From Tectiglobus sp965223355 (GTDB lineage Bacteria > Pseudomonadota > Alphaproteobacteria > Rhizobiales > Hyphomicrobiaceae): 64,000 bases of DNA. Made by a program: the position numbers and the translations under genes. Positions 34,522-43,311 of this stretch are shown here, in pieces. How positions within the stretch are numbered: position 1 is the first letter of the stretch; every line of letters begins with the position of its first letter. Where the stretch lies: contig CBDCWE010000003.1 of NCBI GenBank assembly GCA_965223355.1, positions 4,526,001-4,590,000 of the forward strand. Reading direction: 5' to 3'. The notes below the pieces were generated by a model. That model was not told the origin of the DNA, did no database searches, and worked only from the letters and a program-made list of their open reading frames with translations.

Positions 34522-35967
34522 TCAAACGCTGGCGTTTTGAGCCGCGACGGCCGCCAGCGGAAAAACCTTGCCCGGATTGAGCAGCCAGTGCGGATCCATC
34601 ATTGTCTTGATCCGCATTTGCAAGGCCAATTCAGCCTGTCCGAACTGGATCGGCATGAGATCGCGTTTCTCGATGCCGACGCCGTGTTCGCCGGTCAGGC
34701 AGCCGCCCACCTCGACACACAATGTCAGGATCTCTGCGCCGGCCTGTTCGGCGCGGTGGGACTGCTCGGGATCGTTGGCGTCATAGAGGATCAAGGGATG
34801 GAGGTTGCCGTCGCCGGCATGAAAAATGTTGGCCACCCTGAGCTCGTGGCGACGGCAGATTTCCGAGATCCCCGCCAAAACGTCGGGCAGACGCCCCAAC
34901 GGTATCGTGCCGTCCATGCAATAATATTCCGAGATCCGCCCGATCGCTCCGAACGCCGACTTGCGCCCGCGCCAGATCCGCGCGCTTTGCTCCGGGCCGT
35001 CGCTGACGACGACCGTCTGCGGGTTGAAGGCAGCTGCGATGTCCTTGATCCGCTCCAAGAGGATCGGGATCTCATCCTCGCTCCCCTCAACTTCGATGAT
35101 CAGCAGCGCCTCGACATCGCGCGGATAGCCTGCTTTGGCAAAGTCTTCGCAAACATGGATCGCCGGTTTGTCCATGTATTCAATCGCCACCGGAACGATG
35201 CCGGCCGCGATCACGGCCGCAACGCACGCCCCGGCATCAACGCAGGACCCGAAGCCGATCATCATCGGCCGCGCGCCCTCCGCGGACCTGAGAATGCGCA
35301 CTGTCGCCTCGGTCACGATCCCGAACTGGCCTTCCGAGCCGATCATCAAGCCGAGCAGATCGAGCCCGGGGGCATCGAGATGCGGCCCTCCCATCTCGAC
35401 CACCTCGCCTTCGATGGTCACCATCTTGATGCCGAGGACGTTATTGAGCGTTACGCCGTACTTGAGACAGTGTGCACCTCCGGAGTTCATCGCGATGTTG
35501 CCGGCGATGGTACAGGCGAGCTGGCTTGACGGGTCCGGGGCATAGAAATACCCGCGTGCCTCCACCGCCTTTGAAATCCCAAGGTTGGTGATACCGGCCT
35601 CGACCCGCACGACGCGATTGGCGAAATCGGTCTCGAGCACCTTGCTCATTTTCGAAACGCAAATGACGATACCGTCCTCGGCCGGCAGCGCGCCGCCGCA
35701 CAGCGACGTGCCGGCCCCGCGCGGAACCACCTTCAGGCGCCGCGCATGGCAATATCGCAACAGCTTGGCAACATCACCCGTCGAACGCGGCAGCACGACC
35801 GCCAAAGGCAGGCGCGTGTAGGCGGTCAACGCATCCGTTTCATAGGCACGCCGTCCGTCTTCGTCGGCAATGACCGCTTCCGACCCGACCAGATCGACCA
35901 GTTCACGGACGATGACAGCCCTCTGTTCCAGAACAACACTATTAGGGGTTGGCAAATCAATCGACAT
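34522..35967 (-). CDS. glcD: Glycolate oxidase subunit GlcD (FAD-linked)
   Basis: The 481-residue catalytic flavin subunit of glycolate oxidase. VVPRGAGTSLCGGALPAEDGIVI is the FAD pyrophosphate loop of the vanillyl-alcohol-oxidase fold. SSQLACTIAGNIAMNSGGAHCLKYG and ILRSAEGARP follow, and the C-terminal domain has NIFHAGDGNLHP and CLTGEHGVGIEKRDLM with metal/flavin contacts. Glycolate from phosphoglycolate or from outside the cell is the likely substrate; D-lactate is possible. It opens the glcDEF operon and is divergent from a LysR gene. Confidence 0.95.
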   Translation of the reverse strand: MSIDLPTPNSVVLEQRAVIVRELVDLVGSEAVIADEDGRRAYETDALTAYTRLPLAVVLPRSTGDVAKLLRYCHARRLKVVPRGAGTSLCGGALPAEDGIVICVSKMSKVLETDFANRVVRVEAGITNLGISKAVEARGYFYAPDPSSQLACTIAGNIAMNSGGAHCLKYGVTLNNVLGIKMVTIEGEVVEMGGPHLDAPGLDLLGLMIGSEGQFGIVTEATVRILRSAEGARPMMIGFGSCVDAGACVAAVIAAGIVPVAIEYMDKPAIHVCEDFAKAGYPRDVEALLIIEVEGSEDEIPILLERIKDIAAAFNPQTVVVSDGPEQSARIWRGRKSAFGAIGRISEYYCMDGTIPLGRLPDVLAGISEICRRHELRVANIFHAGDGNLHPLILYDANDPEQSHRAEQAGAEILTLCVEVGGCLTGEHGVGIEKRDLMPIQFGQAELALQMRIKTMMDPHWLLNPGKVFPLAAVAAQNASV

Positions 35968-36179
35968 GATTTAGTCCCTCTTCTGAATAATTGTATTCGA
36001 TTTGAGTGCCATTTTGTGCATATCTCGCCCTAATTGCAGTTCCCAATTCAACGATGCGGAAATTCACAAATGCCATAATGTCAACTGCTCGACACAACAT
36101 CGACATCTGACCAATATTTCACACTTGGGAGTAACTCTTGCTTCCAAAACAGCTAATCTAAAGCGGGAGGTGACAGCAA
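35968..36179. promoter_or_regulatory. Divergent control region between glcD and LysR gene
   Basis: This 212-bp AT-rich gap carries both promoters. LysR regulators usually bind T-N11-A sites in such gaps, but I cannot assign one with confidence. GGGAGG at about 36166-36171 is the ribosome site of the LysR gene. Confidence 0.5.
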
Positions 36180-37121
36180 GTGACTGCGATAAGCGACCTT
36201 GACATCTTTGCACGCGTTGCGCGTACCGGCAATATGTCAGCAGCCGGTCGTGAGATGGGGCTATCGCCAGCTGTCGTCTCAAAGCGCGTGAGCCTGCTCG
36301 AAGAGCGCCTCGGTGCGCGTCTGTTCCAGCGCACCACACGCCATCTGACGCTGACGGAAACCGGCGAGGGTTACTTCAAACGCGTCGTCGACATCCTCAG
36401 TCTCGTTGAAGAGGCCGAAGACTTCGTCGCCCGACGCAATACGACCCCGCGCGGCCTCCTCAAGATTACTGCGCCGACCACGTTCAGCCGTCTTCACATC
36501 GCGCCATATCTGTCGAAGTTCCTGGCGCTTTATCCTGAAATCGATCTCGATCTGCAGATCACCGACGACATGTTCGATATCATTCGCGATGGCTTCGATT
36601 TGGCGATCCGGATTGGCGAACTGGAAGACTCATCGCTGGTTGCGAAAAAGCTCGCCGTCGACACCCGCGTCATCTGTGCCGCGCCGAAATATCTCGACGA
36701 CGCCGGCACACCGGCCAGTCTCGCTGATCTGCAGGGGCATAACTGTTTGTCGGCCGGAGCACAGGACATCTGGCGACTTGAAGGTCCGGATGGCCAGCAT
36801 CAGTTGCGTCTTGGTGGAAACATTCGTTCCAACTCGGCGGAGTTCATGCGCGAGGCGATTTTGGCGGGCCTCGGCCTCGGGCTGCGCTCCACCTGGGACA
36901 TCGGCAAGGAACTGCAAAGCGGTGAGCTGCAAATCGTGCTGCCACAATACCGCGGCTCATCCAAGGTCGCGATCTATGCGGTTTATCCGAGCCGCGAGTT
37001 CATGCCGTCCAAGGTCAACGTCTTCATCGACTTCTTGAGCGAACTTTATGGTCCGGAACCGTACTGGAACCAGGGCATCGATATTGCCGACCTCGGTGCG
37101 CGTGAAATCGCTCCGGCATAG
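36180..37121 (+). CDS. LysR-family transcriptional regulator, probable regulator of glcDEF
   Basis: The 313-residue protein starts with a winged HTH (DLDIFARVARTGNMSAAGREMGLSPAVVSKRVSLLEERLGARLF) followed by a periplasmic-binding-protein-like effector domain (about 95-295). The start is a GTG at 36180 with GGGAGG 9 bases upstream. It is divergent from glcD, the classic arrangement for LysR control of a neighbouring catabolic operon, so glycolate or a relative may be its ligand (inference). In E. coli the glc operon uses a GntR protein instead. Confidence 0.87.
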   Translation: MTAISDLDIFARVARTGNMSAAGREMGLSPAVVSKRVSLLEERLGARLFQRTTRHLTLTETGEGYFKRVVDILSLVEEAEDFVARRNTTPRGLLKITAPTTFSRLHIAPYLSKFLALYPEIDLDLQITDDMFDIIRDGFDLAIRIGELEDSSLVAKKLAVDTRVICAAPKYLDDAGTPASLADLQGHNCLSAGAQDIWRLEGPDGQHQLRLGGNIRSNSAEFMREAILAGLGLGLRSTWDIGKELQSGELQIVLPQYRGSSKVAIYAVYPSREFMPSKVNVFIDFLSELYGPEPYWNQGIDIADLGAREIAPA

Positions 37122-37145
37122 ATCATGTCCGCCGTGGGGCCCCCC

Positions 37146-37216
37146 TGAACACGTCCAGGTGAACACGTCCAGGATTTGGGCAGCGTTCGGACAGGGTCCG
37201 CACAAGGTCCGCACAA
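37146..37216. repeat. Two short tandem direct repeats
   Basis: TGAACACGTCCAGG occurs twice in tandem (37146-37173), and GGTCCGCACAA occurs twice in tandem at 37195-37216. They lie just after the LysR stop, in non-coding DNA. Confidence 0.75.
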
Positions 37217-37335
37217 GGTCTGGGCGGGATCTTCCGGGCGGGGCCAGAGCAAGTTCTTCTGGTCGCAACGTTTGAGCAGCCGAGAGCCGGTCATCGATCG
37301 CCGTCGAACGGCGAAGCGTTGGGGCGTTCATCGCG

Positions 37336-37471
37336 ATAGATCATCGTGCTTTAAGTTGGAACCGCTATTGCGGTTCCAACTTAAAGCACGATGATCGCCA
37401 CTTTAGAGGCGAGCAACTTTCTGCCTTTATTCGGGATCGTTCCGATTCCGAACAAAGGCAGGTTGCTCTAG
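37336..37471 (-). repeat. Family B palindromic repeat, copy B3
   Basis: A complete minus-oriented copy, ATAG at the left and CTAG at the right, with both long palindromes. It lies between the convergent LysR and gatB genes. Confidence 0.9.
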
Positions 37472-37622
37472 CGTTGCACAAGTTTGCCCCCTACCGTCCC
37501 GCTCCCCGCCGACGGGCCATGATCTCGTGGCGCACCAGACGGCAGCCGGGCGGCCGGGCAGCAGGATCGTTTGAGCTAATTGTGAAAGGCTATAGCGTAC
37601 GACAAAGTACGACGTGTCGGGG

Positions 37623-39110
37623 TCACAACCCTACGGCCAGTTCCAATTTGCGTTTGACAATTTCATTGACCGCCTGCGGATTGGCCTTGCCACCCGTCGC
37701 CTTCATGACCTGGCCAACGAACCAACCGGCCAGTTTCGGATTGTCGCCAACTTTCGCAACCTGCGCCGGATTGGCTGCGATAACTTTGTCGACTTCGGCT
37801 TCAATCGCCGCTTTATCCGTCACCTGCTTCAAGCCGCGTTGATCGACAATGTCGGCCGGGTCACCGCCTTCGGACCAGATGATTTCGAACACGTCCTTGG
37901 CAATCTTGCCCGAGATCGTCCCATCGGCGATGAGATCGAGAACGCCTGCGAGCTGCGCGGCTGAAACCGGCGATGCCGCAATTTCGAGACCGTCCTTGTT
38001 GAGCCGGCCGAAAACCTCGTTGATCACCCAGTTGGCGGCCAGCTTGCCATCGCGGCCACGGGCGGCGGCCTCGAAATAATCAGCGCTTTCCTTCTCGGCG
38101 ACCAACACCGCTGCGTCATAGGACGACAACCCGTACGCGTGCATCAGTCGTTGCAGCTTGGCGTCAGGTAGTTCCGGCAAATTGGCGGCCAAGTCATCGA
38201 CAAAGGACTGCGTGAGTTCCAACGGCAGCAAATCCGGGTCCGGGAAATAACGATAGTCGTGCGCCTCCTCCTTGGAGCGCATTGCGCGGGTTTCGCCGGC
38301 ATCGGGATCGAACAGCCGGGTTTCCTGTTCGATCGCCCCGCCGTCTTCCAGAATGTCGATCTGGCGGCGCGCCTCGACCTCGATCGCCTGGCCGATGAAG
38401 CGGATCGAGTTGACATTCTTGATTTCACAGCGGGTTCCGAGATCATTACCCGGGCGACGCACCGACACGTTGATGTCGGCGCGCAGATTGCCCTTCTCCA
38501 TGTCGCCATCGCACGTGCCCAGATAGCGCATGATGGTGCGCAGCTTTGAGACATAGGCCTGGGCCTGCTTGGCCGAGCGCATATCGGGGCGCGATACGAT
38601 TTCCATCAATGCGACGCCGGACCTGTTCAGGTCGAGATGGGAAGAGTCGGGGTGCAGGTCGTGAACCAGCTTGCCGGCATCCTGTTCCAAATGGAGCCGT
38701 TCAATCTCGATCGTGTGGGTTTTGCCATCGACCTCGACGTCAACAGCCCCTTCGCCGACAATCGGCTGCTTGAACTGCGAGATCTGATAGCCCTGCGGCA
38801 AATCCGGGTAGAAGTAGTTCTTACGGTCGAACACCGAAAACCGATTGATCCTGGCGTTCAATCCCAGTCCGGTGCGCACGGCTTGGGCAACGCATTCCTT
38901 GTTGATAACCGGCAGCATGCCGGGCATTGCGGCATCGACCAGCGAGACATGGGCGTTGGCGGCGGCGCCGAAATCCGTCGGCGCACCGGAAAACAGCTTC
39001 GCCTGCGAGTTGACCTGGGCATGGACTTCGAGACCGATGACCACCTCCCAGTCGCCGGTCGCCCCGGACATCAGATCGCAGGCCGGTGTCGACGGCGATT
39101 GACCGGTCAT
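37623..39110 (-). CDS. gatB: Aspartyl/glutamyl-tRNA amidotransferase subunit B
   Basis: GatB presents mischarged Glu-tRNA-Gln or Asp-tRNA-Asn to the GatCAB amidase. The 495-residue protein has WEVVIGLEVHAQVNSQAKLFSG, the zinc/ATP region around YFYPDLPQGYQISQF, the DLNRSGVALMEIVS block, and a C-terminal YqeY-like helical domain. The presence of the gene implies indirect Gln- or Asn-tRNA synthesis. gatA and gatC are not adjacent, unlike in many relatives. The start ATG at 39110 lacks a clear ribosome site; ATG 39071 is an alternative. Confidence 0.95.
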   Translation of the reverse strand: MTGQSPSTPACDLMSGATGDWEVVIGLEVHAQVNSQAKLFSGAPTDFGAAANAHVSLVDAAMPGMLPVINKECVAQAVRTGLGLNARINRFSVFDRKNYFYPDLPQGYQISQFKQPIVGEGAVDVEVDGKTHTIEIERLHLEQDAGKLVHDLHPDSSHLDLNRSGVALMEIVSRPDMRSAKQAQAYVSKLRTIMRYLGTCDGDMEKGNLRADINVSVRRPGNDLGTRCEIKNVNSIRFIGQAIEVEARRQIDILEDGGAIEQETRLFDPDAGETRAMRSKEEAHDYRYFPDPDLLPLELTQSFVDDLAANLPELPDAKLQRLMHAYGLSSYDAAVLVAEKESADYFEAAARGRDGKLAANWVINEVFGRLNKDGLEIAASPVSAAQLAGVLDLIADGTISGKIAKDVFEIIWSEGGDPADIVDQRGLKQVTDKAAIEAEVDKVIAANPAQVAKVGDNPKLAGWFVGQVMKATGGKANPQAVNEIVKRKLELAVGL

Positions 39111-39209
39111 GGCATGTATCCCGAATAGCAGTTTTGGGCGCGCTTGTGCTTACCAAACCGGAACGGCGCCGGCAAACGATCAATCTCGGGAGCCTGTCGA
39201 CCAATCCGA

Positions 39210-39343
39210 GGTCCAGGGGATCATCCCCTGGTCGGGGTGTTTGAGGGGCGGACAAGCCCCTCAAGGATCGCCGCCAAGCGGCGATTGGTTAAGGGCTCGA
39301 CCCTTAACAATCCCGGCAAAGGGCCCGGCCCTTTGCAAACCCG
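39210..39343 (+). repeat. Family A hairpin-chain repeat, copy A7
   Basis: Complete plus-oriented copy with all five inverted repeats (including TTAAGGGCTCGACCCTTAA and CAAAGGGCCCGGCCCTTTG). It lies beyond the 3' end of the hypothetical gene at 39366. Confidence 0.88.
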
Positions 39344-39365
39344 TGACGTGATCGCAGGTTGGCGC

Positions 39366-39800
39366 CTACTTCGCTTTGCCCTTGTTGGCCCTGGGTTTGG
39401 CCTTGGGCTTGGCCTTGGGCTTGGCCTGGTCTGAACCGGGCTTTGGCAGCGCTATCTCTTTCGTTGCAATCGAAATCCCCGATACCCGCCAAATGCCGCC
39501 GACCGGTTGGTAGTTCAGTTGGAATTCAACCAAACGCGAGCCGCTGACGAACGTGCCTTTGAGCTGCAGGGTTCCGTGCTTGTCCAATGTCGGAGCCTCG
39601 GTGAGTTCCGGCATGACAATCGCAACCGGCAGCAGGTCGAGCTGACCCGTTCGCTGGGTCGCAAAAGCTGTGGCAAGACGGGCAGACGTATTGGTCCTGC
39701 GCAAATCGGGCGATCCGAGATCACGCAGGACCGTATAATTGCCCGCGACATTCGCGTATCGCGAACTGTCCCCTTGCCTAAAATTGCAGCATTGGCTCAA
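39366..39800 (-). CDS. Conserved hypothetical protein with lysine/proline repeat tail
   Basis: 144 residues. The central part (YTVLRDLGSPDLRRTNTSARLATAFA, LVEFQLNYQPVGGIWRVSGISI) resembles an uncharacterised alphaproteobacterial family whose members I expect to be exported. The start here (MSQCCNFRQGDSS) has no signal peptide, so the N-terminus may be truncated or mis-placed. The C-terminus is a low-complexity tail of AKPK-type repeats, a region of short direct repeats in the DNA. No function can be given. Confidence 0.6.
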   Translation of the reverse strand: MSQCCNFRQGDSSRYANVAGNYTVLRDLGSPDLRRTNTSARLATAFATQRTGQLDLLPVAIVMPELTEAPTLDKHGTLQLKGTFVSGSRLVEFQLNYQPVGGIWRVSGISIATKEIALPKPGSDQAKPKAKPKAKPRANKGKAK

Positions 39801-40288
39801 ACCTCAAGCCAATCCGCTCTCATTCGGACGTCTTACAGCGCACCTCATCGCGGCCTTGCCGCGATGCAAGCAGGTATCTCTCAAACTTCCACAAGGTCTA
39901 TGAACGTAGTTCAAGAGTGTTACGCACCATACCTGTATCGGCCGCGCCGATCACCGAATTTGGTCAACGCCAACATTGAGCACTCACCCTTTAGATTGTG
40001 TGTCTTCCATCGGAGTCGCCTAAATACAACCTATAGTTGTATTTTGGTGTGCCATTTCCATGGAACTGCGCGCATTCGTGCGTAAACTCCCGGCGTCGGG
40101 CAGCCCGCCCAATTCCGGCGCTATTTTGAGCTTACAGGCTCGACGGTGTAGGCTTACGGCGATGATAAGGGCGCCAGCTGGTGGCTGATGTGTGGCCGAT
40201 GAACAATCGGATCGCGACAGTATCGGCAATCAATTTTCACGGTCGAACTGATTGTCTTGGAAGCTGATTATCTTGTTGGGAGCGCGCG
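39801..40288. other. Non-coding gap with an AT palindrome
   Basis: No convincing gene. An inverted repeat ATACAAC-CTATA-GTTGTAT lies at 40024-40042 and is followed on the plus strand by TTTT; it may be an operator or a weak terminator. The remainder upstream of the DUF3754 gene should contain its promoter. Confidence 0.35.
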
Positions 40289-41803
40289 ATGACCTCGAAC
40301 ACCACGCTTGATCGTCGCGAGACTGAAGTTGAGGCAGCCGAAGTCGGCAATGCCAACGCAGCCAACCGCCACGCGCCACAGCCGAATTTGGTCGAGCTCG
40401 ACGTTGATGCAGATCAGTCGGTGCTTCCGGCGGACGGCGAGCGCCGACGCGAAACGTTCATTCCCGTCACAACGTTTGCCCTTATGGATCGCCTGACCCG
40501 CCCGCAAGCCTGGGCGGCGGGCGAGGCTCGCGACGCCAAACGCTTCTTTCGCTATCTCGCCTATTGGCGCCAACAGCAATACCGCGCCGAAATCACCAAG
40601 CTCGACCATGCCTATGAGCCGTTCAACCCGGACAGCGATCTACTGATGACCCGCCAGTACACCGACGGTGAGCGCGCGGCGATGCAGAGCCGCGTTGTCG
40701 AGCGCATGAAATTCATCCTGGCACAGGCCAATTACACGCGGATCGATCCCTCCGAAGTCGAACTGATCCTGACCAGCGACAGCCACTACGGCCTCGACTT
40801 CCACGTCGATCTGGAGGCATTCGAAGAGCTCGAGATCTATTATCGCGGCGCCTCCCAGACCAAGGACCAAAGGCGAACGTTTCGCAAGTTCTTCCGCAAA
40901 GAAGAATTCGATGTGCCGATTTTCCAACGCCTGTTCATCCTGTTCAAACTGAAGTCCGAGGAACGGCGTGTCGAAGAGTTCATGCGCACACGACGCATCA
41001 CCCGCAAGCAGGCCGAAAAGGCGATCCATGCCCGCACCAGACACATTCCCGATGGCGTCAATCGCGACCAGATCTATATGAAACTGTTTAAGAATCTGCC
41101 GCGTGCGGACGTCGAAATGATCTTTCCCAACACGCGCGTCAAGTTCCGATTGTTCGACAAGATCAAGCTCGGCGTCACCGGCGGCGGGGCGGTCGGCATG
41201 GGCCTGTTCGGGACGCTGAGCAAACTCGTGGCCGGCGGCGCCGCCATTCTGGCAAGCCCGATCGCGCTCGCAGGGATGATCTTCGCGCTCGGCGGCGTGC
41301 TGTTTCGCCAGGTTATGGGCTTCTTCAATACCCGTCAGCGCTACATGGTGGTGATGGCACAGAACCTCTACTTCCACTCGCTCGCCGACAATCGCGGCGT
41401 CATGATCATGCTGGCCGACCGCGCGGCGGAGGAGGATGTCAAGGAAGAAATTCTGCTTTACAGCGTCCTTGCCAAGGAAATCGTGCGACGTGGCGACCTG
41501 CCAGCCGTCGACGAAGCGATCGAGCAGTATTTGTGCTCGGCATTCGGCGTCAACGTCGATTTCGATCTCGAAGACGCGCTGTCGCGATTGTTTGATGACG
41601 GCCTCGTGACCGAGGGCGCCGACGGCACGCTGCACGCCCTGCAGCCGGCCCAGGCAGCCAAGCACATCGATGACAAATGGGATGTCTTCCTCGATTATTT
41701 GCCGGAAGCTGAGGAGATGGAAGGAACGGAGTTCGAAGGCGAGGCAGGCGGCGCGCTTACCGGGCCGGAATCACAACCCAAAGAGGTCCATCTGGAGACC
41801 TGA
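40289..41803 (+). CDS. DUF3754 (TMEM143-like) membrane protein
   Basis: The 504-residue protein matches DUF3754, also found in plant and animal TMEM143 proteins: FIPVTTFALMDRL near residue 55, FEELEIYYRGAS, the RLFILFKLKSE block and KLFKNLPRADVEMIFPNTRVKF. Two membrane helices lie at about 295-345 (GVTGGGAVGMGLFG; AILASPIALAGMIFALGG). Its biochemical role is unknown. The TGA overlaps the prmA ATG by one base, so the two are translationally coupled. Confidence 0.82.
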   Translation: MTSNTTLDRRETEVEAAEVGNANAANRHAPQPNLVELDVDADQSVLPADGERRRETFIPVTTFALMDRLTRPQAWAAGEARDAKRFFRYLAYWRQQQYRAEITKLDHAYEPFNPDSDLLMTRQYTDGERAAMQSRVVERMKFILAQANYTRIDPSEVELILTSDSHYGLDFHVDLEAFEELEIYYRGASQTKDQRRTFRKFFRKEEFDVPIFQRLFILFKLKSEERRVEEFMRTRRITRKQAEKAIHARTRHIPDGVNRDQIYMKLFKNLPRADVEMIFPNTRVKFRLFDKIKLGVTGGGAVGMGLFGTLSKLVAGGAAILASPIALAGMIFALGGVLFRQVMGFFNTRQRYMVVMAQNLYFHSLADNRGVMIMLADRAAEEDVKEEILLYSVLAKEIVRRGDLPAVDEAIEQYLCSAFGVNVDFDLEDALSRLFDDGLVTEGADGTLHALQPAQAAKHIDDKWDVFLDYLPEAEEMEGTEFEGEAGGALTGPESQPKEVHLET

Positions 41804-42690
41804 TGGCACTGACGAAACTGGTTTCGCGCATTGGTGATCGCAGACGCGCCGGCCAGATTGCCGGCATCCTGGAGGAGGTCGGCGCGCCACCACCTGCAGC
41901 CGTCTCGATGTTCCAGGACGGCGATGGCTGGCTGGTGGAGGCGATCTACGATACAGCACCCGATAGCGCTCGGATTGCGCAAACCCTCGCCGCGCTGCTT
42001 GAGGGTGCCGAACCGCGCTTTGCGGTCGAGGACATTGCAGAGTGCAATTGGGTTGGCCTCAGCCAGGCGGCGCTGCCGCCGGTGGTCGCCGGCCGCTTCA
42101 CGATATTCGGCGGCCACGATACCGACCGCGTCGCGCGCGGGCCACACAGTATTAGGATCGATGCCGGAGAAGCGTTCGGGACCGCCCATCACGCAACAAC
42201 CTGTGGCTGTCTTGTGGCCATAGACCGACTGACGCGGCGCGCCAGGTTTCGCAACGTTTTGGACTTGGGAACCGGTTCCGGCGTGCTGGCAGTGGCATTG
42301 CGCCGGGCGCTGCCGACAGCTGCCATACTGGCAACCGATCTCGATCCGCGTTCGATCGAAATCGCACGGGAAAACGCCAGATTGAACGGGGCTCTGGCGC
42401 TCAATTGCGGGCCGCTCATATTCCGCGTTGCAACCGGTCTTGCCGACGCTGACGTGCGCGCCAGCCAGCCTTTCGATCTGATCGTCGCCAACATTCTGGC
42501 AGGACCGCTCGTCGACCTTGCCGGCGCCATCGCCGGTGCATTGGCAACGGGCGGCCGGGTGGTGTTGTCTGGTCTTTTGAATGACCAGGCCGGCACCGTG
42601 TCAGCCGCCTACGCAGCGCGCGGTTTTGCAACCGCACGCCATGACAAAATCGAGGGCTGGTCCGTGCTCACCCTGCGCAAACGAATTTAG
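41803..42690 (+). CDS. prmA: Ribosomal protein L11 methyltransferase PrmA
   Basis: PrmA trimethylates L11 with SAM. The 295-residue product has EAFGTAHHATTCGCL, the SAM motif VLDLGTGSGVLAVAL, ATDLDPRSIEIARENARLN, and FDLIVANILAGPLVDLAG. The start ATG at 41803 lies on the stop codon of the DUF3754 gene. A copy of repeat A follows 22 bases after the stop. Confidence 0.92.
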   Translation: MALTKLVSRIGDRRRAGQIAGILEEVGAPPPAAVSMFQDGDGWLVEAIYDTAPDSARIAQTLAALLEGAEPRFAVEDIAECNWVGLSQAALPPVVAGRFTIFGGHDTDRVARGPHSIRIDAGEAFGTAHHATTCGCLVAIDRLTRRARFRNVLDLGTGSGVLAVALRRALPTAAILATDLDPRSIEIARENARLNGALALNCGPLIFRVATGLADADVRASQPFDLIVANILAGPLVDLAGAIAGALATGGRVVLSGLLNDQAGTVSAAYAARGFATARHDKIEGWSVLTLRKRI

Positions 42691-42711
42691 CAAATCTCTG
42701 AACAAGTCCAG

Positions 42712-42805
42712 GGTCCAGGGAACCCATCCCCTGGTCGGGGTGTTTGAGGGGCTGAAAGCCCCTCAAGGATCGCCGCTTGGCGGCGATTGGTTAAGGGCCC
42801 GCCCC
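42712..42805 (+). repeat. Family A hairpin-chain repeat, copy A8 (3'-truncated)
   Basis: Plus-oriented copy with three complete hairpins and the start of the TTAAGGGC arm. It then breaks into unrelated GC-rich sequence, so the last two hairpins are lost. It lies between the convergent prmA and DUF1127 genes. Confidence 0.85.
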
Positions 42806-42825
42806 GGCACCGCGAGCGGCGCACG

Positions 42826-43071
42826 TTACAGGTCGCTATACTGCGGCAGACGGCCGGTGCTGCGCAGAACATTGATTTCATACGCGGTGTAGCCGATGTG
42901 GCGCAGGTGCTCGTCGCTCAACCCCAACAGGTACTGTGAAACGTGCCGTCGGGCTTCGCGTTCGCGCGCCGCCACAATGCCCTTGAAGAAACTGCCCCAG
43001 ACGCCTGACCTGGTATCGTCCGCGGTGGCTTCGCGCGCAAATCCGCGCGACGCAGCTGTATGTGCGCTCAT
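42826..43071 (-). CDS. DUF1127 small protein
   Basis: About 81 residues. The C-terminal half (RHVSQYLLGLSDEHLRHIGYTAYEINVLR) is the arginine-rich DUF1127 helix pair, found in small alphaproteobacterial proteins. Some members regulate phosphate, RNA or stress responses. The ATG at 43071 is chosen because GGAGATGATC stands just upstream; an in-frame ATG is 12 bases earlier. Function here is not known. Confidence 0.8.
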   Translation of the reverse strand: MSAHTAASRGFAREATADDTRSGVWGSFFKGIVAAREREARRHVSQYLLGLSDEHLRHIGYTAYEINVLRSTGRLPQYSDL

Positions 43072-43311
43072 GATCATCTCCACTCTTTGCTCATGGGTTG
43101 CCGCAGTCTTGTTCGCGGCTTATGGCGCAAACATAGGTATATTTGCTGCGCTGCGGTAGAATTGATTTCGCAACGCAGTATTGCGGCTCGCGCATGAAGT
43201 GTTAATCGGTCGCAGGGATCACCTGTGCGATGCAATACGATGGTCATATTCGGCGATCTGCCACATACTCGAGGCGGCCGTGAACCCTGCAACCGGCAAG
43301 GGCGGATGCGA

